Positions 1-8,739 of a stretch of 64,000 nucleotides of DNA are shown in pieces. The position numbers were made by a program, and so were the translations under genes. The first letter of the stretch is position 1. The number at the start of each line of letters is the position of its first letter. The notes under the pieces are model-generated. The model made no database searches, had not been told where the DNA came from, and was given only the letters and a program-made list of their open reading frames with translations. The stretch covers positions 124,001-188,000 of the forward strand of contig CAVZTX010000021.1 in the NCBI GenBank assembly GCA_963778375.1, written 5' to 3'. This stretch comes from CAVZTX01 sp963778375 (lineage in GTDB: Bacteria; Chloroflexota; Ktedonobacteria; Ktedonobacterales; Ktedonobacteraceae).

Positions 1-2
1 CC

Positions 3-728
3 GACGCGGGTATGGGGCGCAGCAGTGACGTACGCGTTTTTCCCATGAGTTGTACCAGCGGAGGTGTCTTGGATATCTATATGGAGCCGCATCTTCCCCA
101 ACCTCAACTCTTGCTGATCGGCGACTCACCCGTAATTGCCGCCCTCAGCCGACTGGCCCCGGTGCTCAACTTTACCGTGATCCAACTTCAATCGCCTGAT
201 CTCAGTCAGGTACGCGTCGATGAGCGTACATATATCCTCGTTGCTACCCATGGACAGTACGACGAGGACGCGCTAGAGCAGGCCCTCCGTAGTCCGACGA
301 GCTATGTAGGTATGGTCGCTAGCCGCAAGCGTGGAGAAGCCTGCCGTGACTACCTGCGTACCTCCGGCCTCCCGGAATACCAGATTGCGCGCCTTAAGGT
401 ACCTGCCGGTCTGGATCTTGGTGCGGTGACACCAGAAGAAATTGCGGCCAGTATCATCGCGGAGTTGGTCCAGGTACGGCGTAGTAGCTTGGCCATCCAC
501 GAGAGTGCCGATACTACCTCTACGCAGGAGCAGCGGCAGGATAGCGAAAATACCCCCTCTGGCCTACCCGAAACCGCGCTTGATCCTGTCTGTGGTATGA
601 TAGTAGAAATAGCCAGTGCTCGTCACCGCAGCACCTATGATGGACGAGAGTTTTACTTCTGCTGTCCTGCCTGCAAGCGGCTATTTGAGCGCAATCCACA
701 TGAATATCTCGTCCATGACGAAAGGTAA
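3..728 (+). CDS. XdhC/CoxI-family protein with C-terminal YHS domain (5' end outside window)
   Basis: The frame is open to the left edge, so the N-terminus is missing. Residues after the internal PQPQLLLIGDSPV segment form the Rossmann-like XdhC C-terminal domain: a beta strand, the VATHGQYDEDALEQAL region, then SYVGMVASRKR and a GLDLGAVTPEEIAASI tail typical of XdhC/CoxI. XdhC proteins bind or sulfurate molybdenum cofactor for xanthine dehydrogenase/CO dehydrogenase-type hydroxylases (family knowledge). The last 45 residues are a separate YHS domain (DPVCGM, then FYFCCPACKRLFERNP) with a probable metal-binding Cys set. The gene is 8 bp upstream of the CoxG-like gene and probably in the same operon. 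The XdhC call is confident; the role of the YHS domain is unknown. Confidence 0.85.
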   Translation, partial: DAGMGRSSDVRVFPMSCTSGGVLDIYMEPHLPQPQLLLIGDSPVIAALSRLAPVLNFTVIQLQSPDLSQVRVDERTYILVATHGQYDEDALEQALRSPTSYVGMVASRKRGEACRDYLRTSGLPEYQIARLKVPAGLDLGAVTPEEIAASIIAELVQVRRSSLAIHESADTTSTQEQRQDSENTPSGLPETALDPVCGMIVEIASARHRSTYDGREFYFCCPACKRLFERNPHEYLVHDER

Positions 729-736
729 CGTTTCTT

Positions 737-1201
737 ATGGAATTTACTGGTACTCAGACTGTAGCAGCGCCCATCGAGAAAGTGTGGGAATTTCTTTACG
801 ACGTAAACAATGTGGCTTCGTGTGCTCCCGGTTTTCAGAGCCTGGAAGTATTGGAGGATGAACACTGGAAAGCCGTTGTCGGCGTAGGCGTTGGAGCCGT
901 CAAGTTCAAGTTCACCATGGATGTCACCCGACCTGACATGCAGCCACCCAACCTTATGATCGTGAAGGCCCGAGGCAAAGCACCTGGGAGTGCTGTTGAT
1001 ATGCAAGGCAACATGAATCTCACCGCACTCGAAGATCAGCAGACGCAAATGGATTGGAAGGCTGTCGTGACTGTAAGTGGTACCATTGCAAGCGTAGGGG
1101 CACGTTTGCTTACCGGTACAGTGCAGCGGCTCACTGGCCAATTCTTTGATTGTCTGAAATCCAAACTGCAGGCCCCCGATGAAGCTAAGGCTGCCAGCTA
1201 A
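737..1201 (+). CDS. coxG: CoxG-like SRPBCC protein (carbon monoxide dehydrogenase subunit G family)
   Basis: The 154-residue protein has the CoxG/SRPBCC pattern: an N-terminal FTGTQTVAAPIEKVWEFLYD segment, then NNVASCAPGFQSLE, a beta-rich middle and an amphipathic C-terminal helix (LTGQFFDCLKSKL). Family members accompany molybdenum hydroxylase operons and are thought to help membrane recruitment or maturation of CO dehydrogenase-like enzymes. It sits directly after the XdhC-YHS gene (8 bp gap) and 5 bp before a methyltransferase, consistent with the 3' part of a molybdoenzyme operon whose structural genes lie left of the window. Whether the partner oxidises CO or another substrate cannot be decided here. 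Confidence 0.85.
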   Translation: MEFTGTQTVAAPIEKVWEFLYDVNNVASCAPGFQSLEVLEDEHWKAVVGVGVGAVKFKFTMDVTRPDMQPPNLMIVKARGKAPGSAVDMQGNMNLTALEDQQTQMDWKAVVTVSGTIASVGARLLTGTVQRLTGQFFDCLKSKLQAPDEAKAAS

Positions 1202-1206
1202 CTCAT

Positions 1207-2034
1207 ATGGAAAGTGCTGTTGATCGCTGGAACGAACTACTTTCTGCACGCGCCCGACAGATGGATGCCACTTATGCACGTCTAGGTCGCACAAGCGCCG
1301 ATTTCTGGGATCGCCGGGCGCGCGGCTATCATCGTTCGACGAAAGATACCGTCACCGGCGATCCTTTGTTTCTCAAATTGCGGAGTACCGTTACCCCGCA
1401 AACAACCATACTGGATGTGGGCGCGGGTACCGGGCGCTTCACCCTTGCACTTGCGCCTCTTGCCAGGCACGTGACTGCCGTCGAGCCAAACTCCACAATG
1501 CTTGATTATCTCCGCCGCGACGCGAGTGAGCAAGGATTGACAAACATCTCCTATGTGCAAACAACCTGGCAGGACGCCCCAGAAGACCTCTCTGCTGACA
1601 TTGTGCTCTGTAGTCATGTACTTTACCCTATTAAAGACATCGTGCCGTTTCTGTCAAAACTTCGAGCAGCGATGCGTAGTGCCTGTTATATTTACATGCG
1701 TGCTACCCACGTCGACGCAGTAACTGCCCACCTCTGGCGGCATTTTCACGGTGAAGAACGCCACCTCCCACCCGGCTATATTCACGCTGTGGATGTCCTG
1801 TACGAAATGGGTATCTTTGCCAATGTAGGGGTTGTGAAAGTCCCACCAATTCAGCACTATCCCTCATACGACGTAGCCGTAGAGGAAATGTTGGAGCAAC
1901 TTATCCTGCCCGACAACCTACTCACCCGCCAAGAATTGAGGAACTTACTGCAGGCTTGGCTTGTAGAGCAGGATGGCATGCTGAAACCACCCGTAGACGA
2001 CATGGTGTTCGCGATTATTGTGTGGGAAACATAG
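1207..2034 (+). CDS. class I SAM-dependent methyltransferase
   Basis: A 275-residue protein with a clear Rossmann methyltransferase core. Motif I is ILDVGAGTGRFTLALAPLA near residues 72-90. The acidic residue ending beta 2 is in VTAVEPNSTML, and motif IV-like DIVLCSHVLYP lies near residue 136. The substrate cannot be inferred. The start is 5 bp after the CoxG-like stop, so it is probably cotranscribed with the molybdoenzyme accessory genes. It may only be an operon passenger. Confidence 0.8.
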   Translation: MESAVDRWNELLSARARQMDATYARLGRTSADFWDRRARGYHRSTKDTVTGDPLFLKLRSTVTPQTTILDVGAGTGRFTLALAPLARHVTAVEPNSTMLDYLRRDASEQGLTNISYVQTTWQDAPEDLSADIVLCSHVLYPIKDIVPFLSKLRAAMRSACYIYMRATHVDAVTAHLWRHFHGEERHLPPGYIHAVDVLYEMGIFANVGVVKVPPIQHYPSYDVAVEEMLEQLILPDNLLTRQELRNLLQAWLVEQDGMLKPPVDDMVFAIIVWET

Positions 2035-2186
2035 GTAGGAAGGATCTCGTATTATGAGTCGGAACCTCCTACGAGCGCCTTCCTACTATGTTAGACGTTA
2101 GATTAGCCCAACTTCTCAAAGAAGGGCTTCAGTGAATGAGCAGACATTGATGCTGTCTTGCTTGTCATCCCTTCGTTCTACTCGAT

Positions 2187-2256
2187 TGTCATCCTGAGCG
2201 AAGCGAAGGATCTGGCTCACCGCACGCCGAAATCCGGCGCGAAGCGGAGGATGACA
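2187..2256. repeat. REP-like imperfect inverted repeat (GAGCGAAGCGAAGGATC family)
   Basis: The 291-bp gap after the methyltransferase holds TGTCATCCTGAGCGAAGCGA.. (2187-2212) and a partly complementary arm ending AGGATGACA (2248-2256). The same family forms a perfect 26-bp palindrome at 55397-55458. Such motifs are dispersed intergenic repeats in many environmental bacterial genomes. No gene is seen in this gap. Confidence 0.7.
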
Positions 2257-2325
2257 GCCATTCTCTTCAAACGTCTACCGCAGGTTAAGATATCGCTCAA
2301 TGTCTAATTTCCTCTTGGCCTAAAT

Positions 2326-2880
2326 GTGCTATTGCTGCGGTTAGTTCATATCCCCCCGTGCTATACTGCTTCTAGATATACCAATGTGTATCACAATCAC
2401 AACCGAGATGAGCAGAACGCGAACTTCCTTACTCGCCTTGCTCAGCGTATCACCTCATCACTCGCAGCCTTGCGGGTCAACAACCAGAAAATCTCGCCTG
2501 TTGTGACCATGCCTGAGGATGTCGCACCTCTGTCGATAGTGGATGAACCCCGTAACGCACCTCGAATATACGAATCATCGCTTGCTCTCTCTATAGTACA
2601 TGCAGCTGTCGAGCCTCCACTAATACGTGCCCTGCCTGCTCCTCTCTCAATAGAGAAGCGACCCTCGGTTTCGGGCAAGGTACAGGTGCCAAAACGACCG
2701 TCCAAAATACGCTTGGAATCTGCTTCCTCGCAAAAATCTCGTCAAATCAAGAGATGCTGGCACAACTGGAAAGGCGAAGTGGTAAGGTTATGGACACGAT
2801 GCTATCAGGTTCGGGTATGTTTGAGGCCGACCGGAGTGAAATGGTTGTTGCGAATGTGGGTATCAAATCCTCAAGCGTAG
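2326..2880 (+). pseudogene. possible 5' part of a frameshifted hypothetical gene
   Basis: A 184-codon frame with no recognisable domain. Its first half is rich in Ala, Pro, Ser and Arg (PEDVAPLSIVDEPRNAP, RALPAPLSIEKRPS), like a flexible linker. Its last 40 or so codons overlap the next frame, which looks much more protein-like. One reading is that this is the N-terminal part of a single gene continuing into 2754-3029 after a one-base shift around 2700-2760. The alternative is that it is not coding at all. The call is weak. Confidence 0.3.
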
Positions 2881-3029
2881 TAGTGGTAATGCTCACGGGC
2901 GATCCAGGACCCGTCGTTGTACAATACATCACGCTTAGACCCCAGGATGGATTTACGGTACATTTAAGTGCGCCTGCCCAGGCGAAAACTTCATTTAATT
3001 ATGTGATTCTCACGGGGGAACAGTCCTAA
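2754..3029 (+). CDS. small hypothetical protein, beta-rich
   Basis: 91 residues starting MLAQLERRSGKVMDTM, followed by a Val-rich beta segment (GIKSSSVVVVMLTGDPGPVV) and an ending that suggests a compact beta sandwich (GFTVHLSAPAQAKTSFNYVI). No enzyme motif is visible. There is no good ribosome binding site before the ATG, and the frame stays open upstream, so this may be only the 3' part of a longer, frameshifted gene. Its stop overlaps the last codon of the convergent HD-domain gene by 4 bp. Confidence 0.45.
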   Translation: MLAQLERRSGKVMDTMLSGSGMFEADRSEMVVANVGIKSSSVVVVMLTGDPGPVVVQYITLRPQDGFTVHLSAPAQAKTSFNYVILTGEQS

Positions 3030-3697
3030 AGTTCCCCTTCAGCCTCTTTTTTGAGCCGTTTGAAGAACTCTTCCATAAACGCGAATCGTTCATGAGCCAT
3101 CTCTCGACCGGTATCTGTTGTCATACGATCCGGCAGATTTTCGAAGAGCAACTGGAACTCAATATAGGGAGAGTAGTCGGATCGCCTTCGCATATTTCGT
3201 ACCACCGTGGGATTCACCGGTAGTACAACATCATCGGGTACCGGAGAATATACCTTCTGATTATAGTGTCCTGTAATGCAGTACAGCCGCCCAATACCCA
3301 TCGCGCCAAGTATATCAAGCTTATCCGCATCGTAAAGAACACGACCTTCTAACGACTGTGGTACCTTTCCGCCTGTTAAACGATGGTCGAGAATTGCCTG
3401 TTGTACCGTGGGAATGCATTGTTGCGGAAAAGGCGTACCGCTGAGTAGTTCTGTTGCTAGTTCAGCCCCAATCACCGCATGATCTCCGCCAAAACGAGCT
3501 TCACGCGCCTGTCCAATATCGTGCAGGGCAACTGCTGCCCATATGGTTGGGAGATCGCCGCCTTCGCGAGCCGCAATAGTATTTGCCAGCGTCATCACGC
3601 GCTCCAGGTGATCGTAATCATGGGCTGCATCCTCACTGCCTTCGCGTATCATCGTTTCATGAGCCAACCTAAGAAGCCAATCTCTAAGATTCAACAC
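3026..3697 (-). CDS. HD-domain phosphohydrolase
   Basis: 223 residues with the HD metal-binding signature. An early His lies in HDYDHLERVMTLA (residues 26-38), followed by ALHDIGQAREARFGGDHAVIG (the HD pair plus a second His) and a late Asp in LYDADKLDILGAMGIGR. This layout matches small HD hydrolases of the YedJ type, which act on nucleotides or other phosphate esters; the substrate is unknown. The start lies inside the 3' end of the histidine kinase gene (14 bp overlap), so translation is probably coupled to the kinase. It could hydrolyse a signalling nucleotide linked to the GAF sensors, but that is inference. Confidence 0.85.
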   Translation of the reverse strand: MLNLRDWLLRLAHETMIREGSEDAAHDYDHLERVMTLANTIAAREGGDLPTIWAAVALHDIGQAREARFGGDHAVIGAELATELLSGTPFPQQCIPTVQQAILDHRLTGGKVPQSLEGRVLYDADKLDILGAMGIGRLYCITGHYNQKVYSPVPDDVVLPVNPTVVRNMRRRSDYSPYIEFQLLFENLPDRMTTDTGREMAHERFAFMEEFFKRLKKEAEGEL

Positions 3698-6623
3698 GTA
3701 CAGTTCTTTCTAGCGTCGGTAAAGTAAAAATGAAGCGGCTGCCTTCTCCGTAAACTCCACTGCTCTCAACGCGAATGCTGCCGCCATGCATTTGCACAAG
3801 TTGCGCAACCAGATAGAGGCCAAGACCAATGCCTCTTGTATGACTTTCTTCGATATTAGGTCCACGGTAGAAGCGTTCAAAAAGGCGAGCTTGTGCATCT
3901 TGAGGAACACCAATACCCTTATCTTCTACACAAACTTCTATAGTCTCTTGAGAGCGGCGCAATGCAACGGTAACAGACCCTCCTTGCGGGCTGTATTTTA
4001 TCGCATTCTGCACTAGGTTTGCGATGATTTGTCGCAGCCGCGCACTATCGCCCATTACAAGGTAGGCTTGCTCGTTCGGCTCAATCAGACAGCGAATTGA
4101 GTGATCCGGCGAAGCCGTTTCGTGCTGAGTGACAACATGTGTTGCAATCTCCGCCAGGTCAACTTCTTCTAATTTCAGCATAAGTTGTCCGCGGTTGATT
4201 TGTGTCACTTCCAGAAAACTATTGACGATATTGGTGAGTTGCCTTGCTTGCTCCTCGATAATCGTGAAGTTTTCTCTCAACGAGCTAATCTGCTGCTGCT
4301 CGCTTGCCCTTTGAAGCGCCCGTAAAGAGAGTTGACTATGCGCCAGGATGACTGTCAGCGGCGTACGAAATTCGTGAGCAGTAATAGCCAGGAATTCGTC
4401 TTTAAGCTCGTTCGCCTCTCTCATCGCAGCTTCACTCGTTCGTGCTGTGAGTGCCTCCTGCTGCCAGCGTGCTTGCTCGATAGCCAATCCGGCAAGTTGT
4501 GCGATGCCTTCAACACATGCCATATCCCAGATAGTGAACTCATGTTGTCGCCGCTTGAGATGCGTTTGCACTGCCTCGTCCTCTATGGTCGCTGAACCAT
4601 CCAGTATCATAAGGCCGTGCAGGTGATTACGATGCGTAATAGGCGCTGCAAGAATCATGGTGGACTGAAACGGATTGGGCTGGTAAGGATACTGCTCGGC
4701 ATTAATAAGGGTCATATGACCCTCGATCAATTGTGTGCGGAACTCCTGGTATTGTCCAGGCTCAGGAGTGAGCCATTGCTGTTGTTGGGCGAGCCACCTC
4801 TGTTCCGTTTCTTCTACAAAGCCAATTGAGATCAGGGGGGTAAATGTTTGTTGCTCCTCATCGTACAACAGGCAAGCTCCATAGCAGCAATTGAGCGTGT
4901 TTAGAGCCATAGAGAGCACACTCTGTAGAATAGCTTTGATATCAGTCATGCCTGAAACGGCTTCTGCCGCGTGCAGCATTGTTTCCAACGCCTGGCGGAT
5001 GCGCTGCTCAACACGCATCTGTTGGGTGATATCGCGAAAAGCGCTGACGATACCAATCTGTTCCTTCGCGCTGTCAAGCAAAGGGGCCACATTCATTTCT
5101 ACAATACGCTCAACACCATCAGCACGTTGCACACGGAACTGCTCCCCACGCACACGTTCCCCACGTAGAGCGCGTGTGAGTGGAAAATCTTCGCCGGTAA
5201 TCGGTTGTCCATGCAATGTATAGGTCCGGTGGCGTTGTAGAACCTCGTTAAGTTGATCTTGCGAGCGTATGTCTTTACCCAGGAAAGAGGCCGCTGTGTT
5301 ATTACGTAGCACTATTTGTCCTTCCAGATTCAGCACACTGATGCCCTCGGTCATTGCATGAAAGATAGCATCAAGCGTATTTGCGCGCTCCATTGCCAGC
5401 TCGGCAGCTTGGCGAGCATCATCTAGTAAATGTGCCTTGTCAACGGCCAGAGCACATTGTGTAGCAATATCTTGCGCGAAGGCAAATTGACCTTTCAAAG
5501 GACGATAATTCGAGTCGCGATAGTTGACGAAGGCAAGGCCAACACAACGAGAAGTACCAGACGAAACTTCATCTCTGACTTGTGGCTTTTCCTGGCTCTC
5601 AAATTCTCGCAACTGCGCATCTCTGACAAAATGCTTGTCCTTCATACCCACCATCAGAGGTACAATCATCGCATTGTCCAGCCCCAGCTTGCGATACCAG
5701 AGAATCTCGCCTCCCTCAGCCTGTTCCGCGCTGACAAATAGCGGCGTGCCGGTTATAGCAGCATGTTGGCAATTAGGCAAATCTGTCAGTGACACGGTGC
5801 TGAGCATAGTCGTGATATTTTGTTGCCGCTCACTCGCACCGCTCATGCTCGCCACTGAGAGCATCTCGTTGTCCAGCAGCACAATCGCTCCTCCATCGGC
5901 ATCCAGGCCATGCACAAGGTGCTGGGTGGCAATAGCCAGGACGGCTGAAAGGTCTTCCCCCGAGTTAACGGTAAGAGCCACCTGATAAATTGCGCGCGCA
6001 CGTTCAATTAACTGTTCCACCCGACTTCGCTCTGCCTGTGCCTGTTCATACAGACGCGCATTATCAATCGCAATAGCCGCTTGATGTCCTACGGCCCGTG
6101 CGAGTTGCTGCTGTGCTGCTGAAAATGCATGCTCTTGATTCGGATTGTCCAGTGACATCATCCCAACCGGTCGCCCCTCGCGAATCAATGCAACGAGGAG
6201 CACTGAGCGCACCAGAAATGTCTCTGCAATGAGACGCATACTCGGTTCAGCATGCAAATCCTCTAAAGCAAGTAGACCATTTTGCTTGAGTAGGCGATGG
6301 ACAACCGGATCATCAAACGGCAAAGTACTACGATACCAGAGAGAGTCAGCAGCCGAAATACTTTTGGCATCAAGGTGTTGAGAAGAAAGATGATAGGTAG
6401 CAGGACGAAAAACACCCCGTATATCTTCTAATAACCACACGGCACACCGCTCGACTTCGCATACCTCAGTAGTCCGTTTCACCAGTACCTTTAAAATGGA
6501 GTCGAGATCGAGCGAGGATGCAAGTAATTCTGCGAGTTCACGCAAAATTTCGCTTTCACGTAGTGCTGTCAGCAGGCGTAAATGCTCTTGCTCATTCGTG
6601 AGTGGGGAACTTTCACCTGACAT
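3684..6623 (-). CDS. multi-GAF/PAS sensor histidine kinase
   Basis: A soluble 979-residue sensor kinase with no transmembrane segment. The domain order is GAF (about 30-195), GAF (about 215-405), PAS/PAC (about 410-540, NLEGQIVLRNNTAASFLG), GAF (about 550-715), HisKA with the phospho-acceptor His near residue 750 (ITAHEFRTPL), then HATPase_c with N box NLVQNAIKYSP (near 869-879), G1 DKGIGVP (about 902) and G2 GIGLGLYL (about 931). It would sense small ligands or redox state in the cytoplasm and pass phosphate to an unlinked response regulator. The next gene downstream on this strand is the overlapping HD hydrolase. Similar architectures are abundant in Ktedonobacteria. Confidence 0.93.
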   Translation of the reverse strand: MSGESSPLTNEQEHLRLLTALRESEILRELAELLASSLDLDSILKVLVKRTTEVCEVERCAVWLLEDIRGVFRPATYHLSSQHLDAKSISAADSLWYRSTLPFDDPVVHRLLKQNGLLALEDLHAEPSMRLIAETFLVRSVLLVALIREGRPVGMMSLDNPNQEHAFSAAQQQLARAVGHQAAIAIDNARLYEQAQAERSRVEQLIERARAIYQVALTVNSGEDLSAVLAIATQHLVHGLDADGGAIVLLDNEMLSVASMSGASERQQNITTMLSTVSLTDLPNCQHAAITGTPLFVSAEQAEGGEILWYRKLGLDNAMIVPLMVGMKDKHFVRDAQLREFESQEKPQVRDEVSSGTSRCVGLAFVNYRDSNYRPLKGQFAFAQDIATQCALAVDKAHLLDDARQAAELAMERANTLDAIFHAMTEGISVLNLEGQIVLRNNTAASFLGKDIRSQDQLNEVLQRHRTYTLHGQPITGEDFPLTRALRGERVRGEQFRVQRADGVERIVEMNVAPLLDSAKEQIGIVSAFRDITQQMRVEQRIRQALETMLHAAEAVSGMTDIKAILQSVLSMALNTLNCCYGACLLYDEEQQTFTPLISIGFVEETEQRWLAQQQQWLTPEPGQYQEFRTQLIEGHMTLINAEQYPYQPNPFQSTMILAAPITHRNHLHGLMILDGSATIEDEAVQTHLKRRQHEFTIWDMACVEGIAQLAGLAIEQARWQQEALTARTSEAAMREANELKDEFLAITAHEFRTPLTVILAHSQLSLRALQRASEQQQISSLRENFTIIEEQARQLTNIVNSFLEVTQINRGQLMLKLEEVDLAEIATHVVTQHETASPDHSIRCLIEPNEQAYLVMGDSARLRQIIANLVQNAIKYSPQGGSVTVALRRSQETIEVCVEDKGIGVPQDAQARLFERFYRGPNIEESHTRGIGLGLYLVAQLVQMHGGSIRVESSGVYGEGSRFIFTLPTLERTVRVES

Positions 6624-7078
6624 GCTCTTGACCTCTAAGGATGTATGTAATTCAATGGCGATGCTTTACAGATTTGCTACTTTTTAGAAATGTTCGTGTT
6701 CTTCTTAGGTGGGGTATAGAGATCGATTAACGAGAGTGTAACAGATGAGTATGCATACGTCAAGCATCATGAGCTAAATTCCACTCTTAAGTCGAAATCG
6801 ATTTATGGCAGGTTGGCACAGAAGCAGTTTCAGTTCTGACGTCCCTATTTGTAGCAATGAGCCAATCGAGCATATCCCCAAATTATACGTGGATGTCAGG
6901 CAATCTCCTCTTGATAGGTCGCTTGCTTCATTGTATACTAACAATAGCAGAACTATCCATTCTGCACAGATGTCTGCCTCGAATCGACTACCTTTCCATC
7001 ATCAGGAGCGTTACAATGTTCTCTCACATCACAATGTCCCAGCGCACATCATTCGCCACACATTTGGCGACAAAAGAA
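6624..7078. other. intergenic region, no supported gene
   Basis: This region is upstream of the histidine kinase (its leader and promoter lie at the left side) and downstream of the YihY-family gene. Two overlapping plus-strand frames (6805-7128 and 6857-7111) have no recognisable protein features and no ribosome binding site, so they are not called. It is moderately AT-rich with no repeats other than the terminator hairpin at the right end. Confidence 0.5.
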
Positions 7079-7122
7079 GGAGAGAAAGACTACGCCGAAC
7101 TAGAGCCATAGTCTTTCTCTCC
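7079..7122 (-). terminator. rho-independent terminator of the YihY-family gene
   Basis: A perfect 14-bp inverted repeat (GGAGAGAAAGACTA at 7079-7092 and its complement at 7109-7122) with a 16-nt loop. On the minus strand the stem is followed by TTCTTTTG. It lies about 40 bp past the stop of the minus-strand membrane protein gene. Confidence 0.75.
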
Positions 7123-7160
7123 CTTTAAGAATGGAGGGGAAAGCTCAATCGGAGCGCTCG

Positions 7161-8441
7161 CTATTTCCTCCGACGTAAACGCACCAACTCTACTAGGAAC
7201 GCGAGAACCGTACCCGCAACTGCTTCAACAATAGTGGTAGTTTTAGCTCCTCCGCTTTTCTGCTTCTTTTGCTTCTTGGAATGTTCGCTATCCGCCTGAA
7301 CAGGATGTGACTGATCATGTGATTGTGCCGCTGTAGTGCCATTGCTCGCAGCAGTACCCGTTGGTGTTTTTCCCTCTTCTACCTGCTTTGCAATGCTGGA
7401 AGTAGCTTCATTCTTAGGAAGAATTTCCTTCGGTTGTTCATCCTTGTGTGTGACGGCGGCTTGTTCTTGCATAGTTTTTTCGTCAGTGGGAAGATGACTG
7501 GTCATTATATGAACCATTGTAGGTAAGTCATGCGGCGTGGCCTTGATTCCCTCAGAAAAGTAGGCATTGACTTCAGCTCCCAGGAAGAGAATCACGCCAA
7601 AGTAGTAAAAGAATACAAGCAAGATGATGAAAGAACCGAGGGTCGCGATAGGCCCACTGTTTATAAAGTGTTGTACGTAGAGCGGGAAAAGTGTGAGGTA
7701 AAGTTGCAGAAGCACTGCACCTACCGCAGCTCCTAACCAGCTATTGCGAAAACTAATTTTCTGATTAGGAACAACCATGTAAATAGCCTCAAACAAAAGC
7801 CATCCCACGATCAAGCTGCCTAGGATACCTGCAATACTCACAAGGAAGCCAGCACTTGCAAGATGCAGAACAGACAAAACTAATGCGGGTCCGCTCAATG
7901 TGATTACCATGACTGGAATAAGGACAACAAACAACAAGAGCATACCTACAGCCATGATATTCTGCTGGAGAAACTTCCGAGGGCGTACATGGTAAATGAT
8001 ATCAAAACAACCTTCGATGAACACGAACAGGCGGGAACCGCTAAAGATGGCGAGAATGACTGCGATGATTACCAATATGCCAGCTGACTTATTCAGCGAA
8101 GTAAGTGATGCGTTAATTAATTGTTGTGAGGATATACCCGAACTGGCCAGGGCATGTCCGAGCTGCTGCGTAAGGTTAGCGTATGCAGAAGGGCTTAGGC
8201 CACCAATGACCAGCCCTAGAATACCTAGCACAGCAATAATAATGGGGAATATTGACATCAGCAGGTTATACGCCAATCCTGCTGCCAGGTTCATCGACCA
8301 GTCATTACTAAATTTTGTGAAAAGCGCCATTATAGGCTTAGCATCTTTTTCAACAGTTACTACTGCACCGGTAGATGTCTTCTTCTGTGCTTTCTCACCT
8401 TGTTTGCTCTCTGTATGTTGCTCTTTTGTCTGAGTTGCCAT
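7161..8441 (-). CDS. YihY/BrkB-family inner membrane protein
   Basis: 426 residues. A short charged N-terminus is followed by the YihY core (about residues 35-310) with six or so hydrophobic helices, including LAAGLAYNLLMSIFPIIIAV, GILVIIAVILAIFSGSRLF and GSFIILLVFFYYFGVILFLG. It ends in a long hydrophilic tail rich in Lys, Gln, Ser and Thr, then a final hydrophobic stretch (VEAVAGTVLAFLVELV) and an RLRRRK end. The SRLFVFIEGCFDIIYHVRPR segment is diagnostic. YihY proteins are widespread putative transporters or envelope proteins of unsettled function (not RNase BN). The tail is longer than in E. coli YihY. It is a single gene with its own terminator. Confidence 0.9.
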   Translation of the reverse strand: MATQTKEQHTESKQGEKAQKKTSTGAVVTVEKDAKPIMALFTKFSNDWSMNLAAGLAYNLLMSIFPIIIAVLGILGLVIGGLSPSAYANLTQQLGHALASSGISSQQLINASLTSLNKSAGILVIIAVILAIFSGSRLFVFIEGCFDIIYHVRPRKFLQQNIMAVGMLLLFVVLIPVMVITLSGPALVLSVLHLASAGFLVSIAGILGSLIVGWLLFEAIYMVVPNQKISFRNSWLGAAVGAVLLQLYLTLFPLYVQHFINSGPIATLGSFIILLVFFYYFGVILFLGAEVNAYFSEGIKATPHDLPTMVHIMTSHLPTDEKTMQEQAAVTHKDEQPKEILPKNEATSSIAKQVEEGKTPTGTAASNGTTAAQSHDQSHPVQADSEHSKKQKKQKSGGAKTTTIVEAVAGTVLAFLVELVRLRRRK

Positions 8442-8469
8442 AACTCCTCCTTTTCATCGCAGGATTCAA

Positions 8470-8542
8470 AACGAGTAAAAGCGATGGCCATGGTGAATCT
8501 TGCTGCGATATTCTCTTTTATTGGAGCACGTTTTTACTCGTT
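8470..8542. repeat. 11-bp inverted repeat upstream of the YihY-family gene
   Basis: AACGAGTAAAA at 8470-8480 and its exact complement at 8532-8542, separated by 51 bp, lie just upstream of the minus-strand gene. The spacing is too wide for a terminator; a regulator binding pair or chance are both possible. Confidence 0.3.
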
Positions 8543-8739
8543 GTAGCGTTTCATTTAGGAAAAGAATTCACCTGCTTCTTTATCAGTTTTTCTGATCATC
8601 ACTGCCTATCGACATAACTTCTACCCAAATTACTCTTTCGTGAGGGAGAAATGCTTAGGGAGCAGCATCAAGAAGTGATATGATGTAGGTAATTATTGGC
8701 GTTCCCAACAATACTTTACTTTGGGCTGGCATCGTTTTT

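Noticed and set aside
653..1294. 213-codon minus-strand frame over CoxG
   Set aside because: Antisense to a conserved SRPBCC gene; composition reads as shadow.
6805..7128. 107-codon plus-strand frame before the YihY terminator
   Set aside because: It overlaps another frame, has no ribosome site or recognisable motif, and runs through the terminator hairpin.
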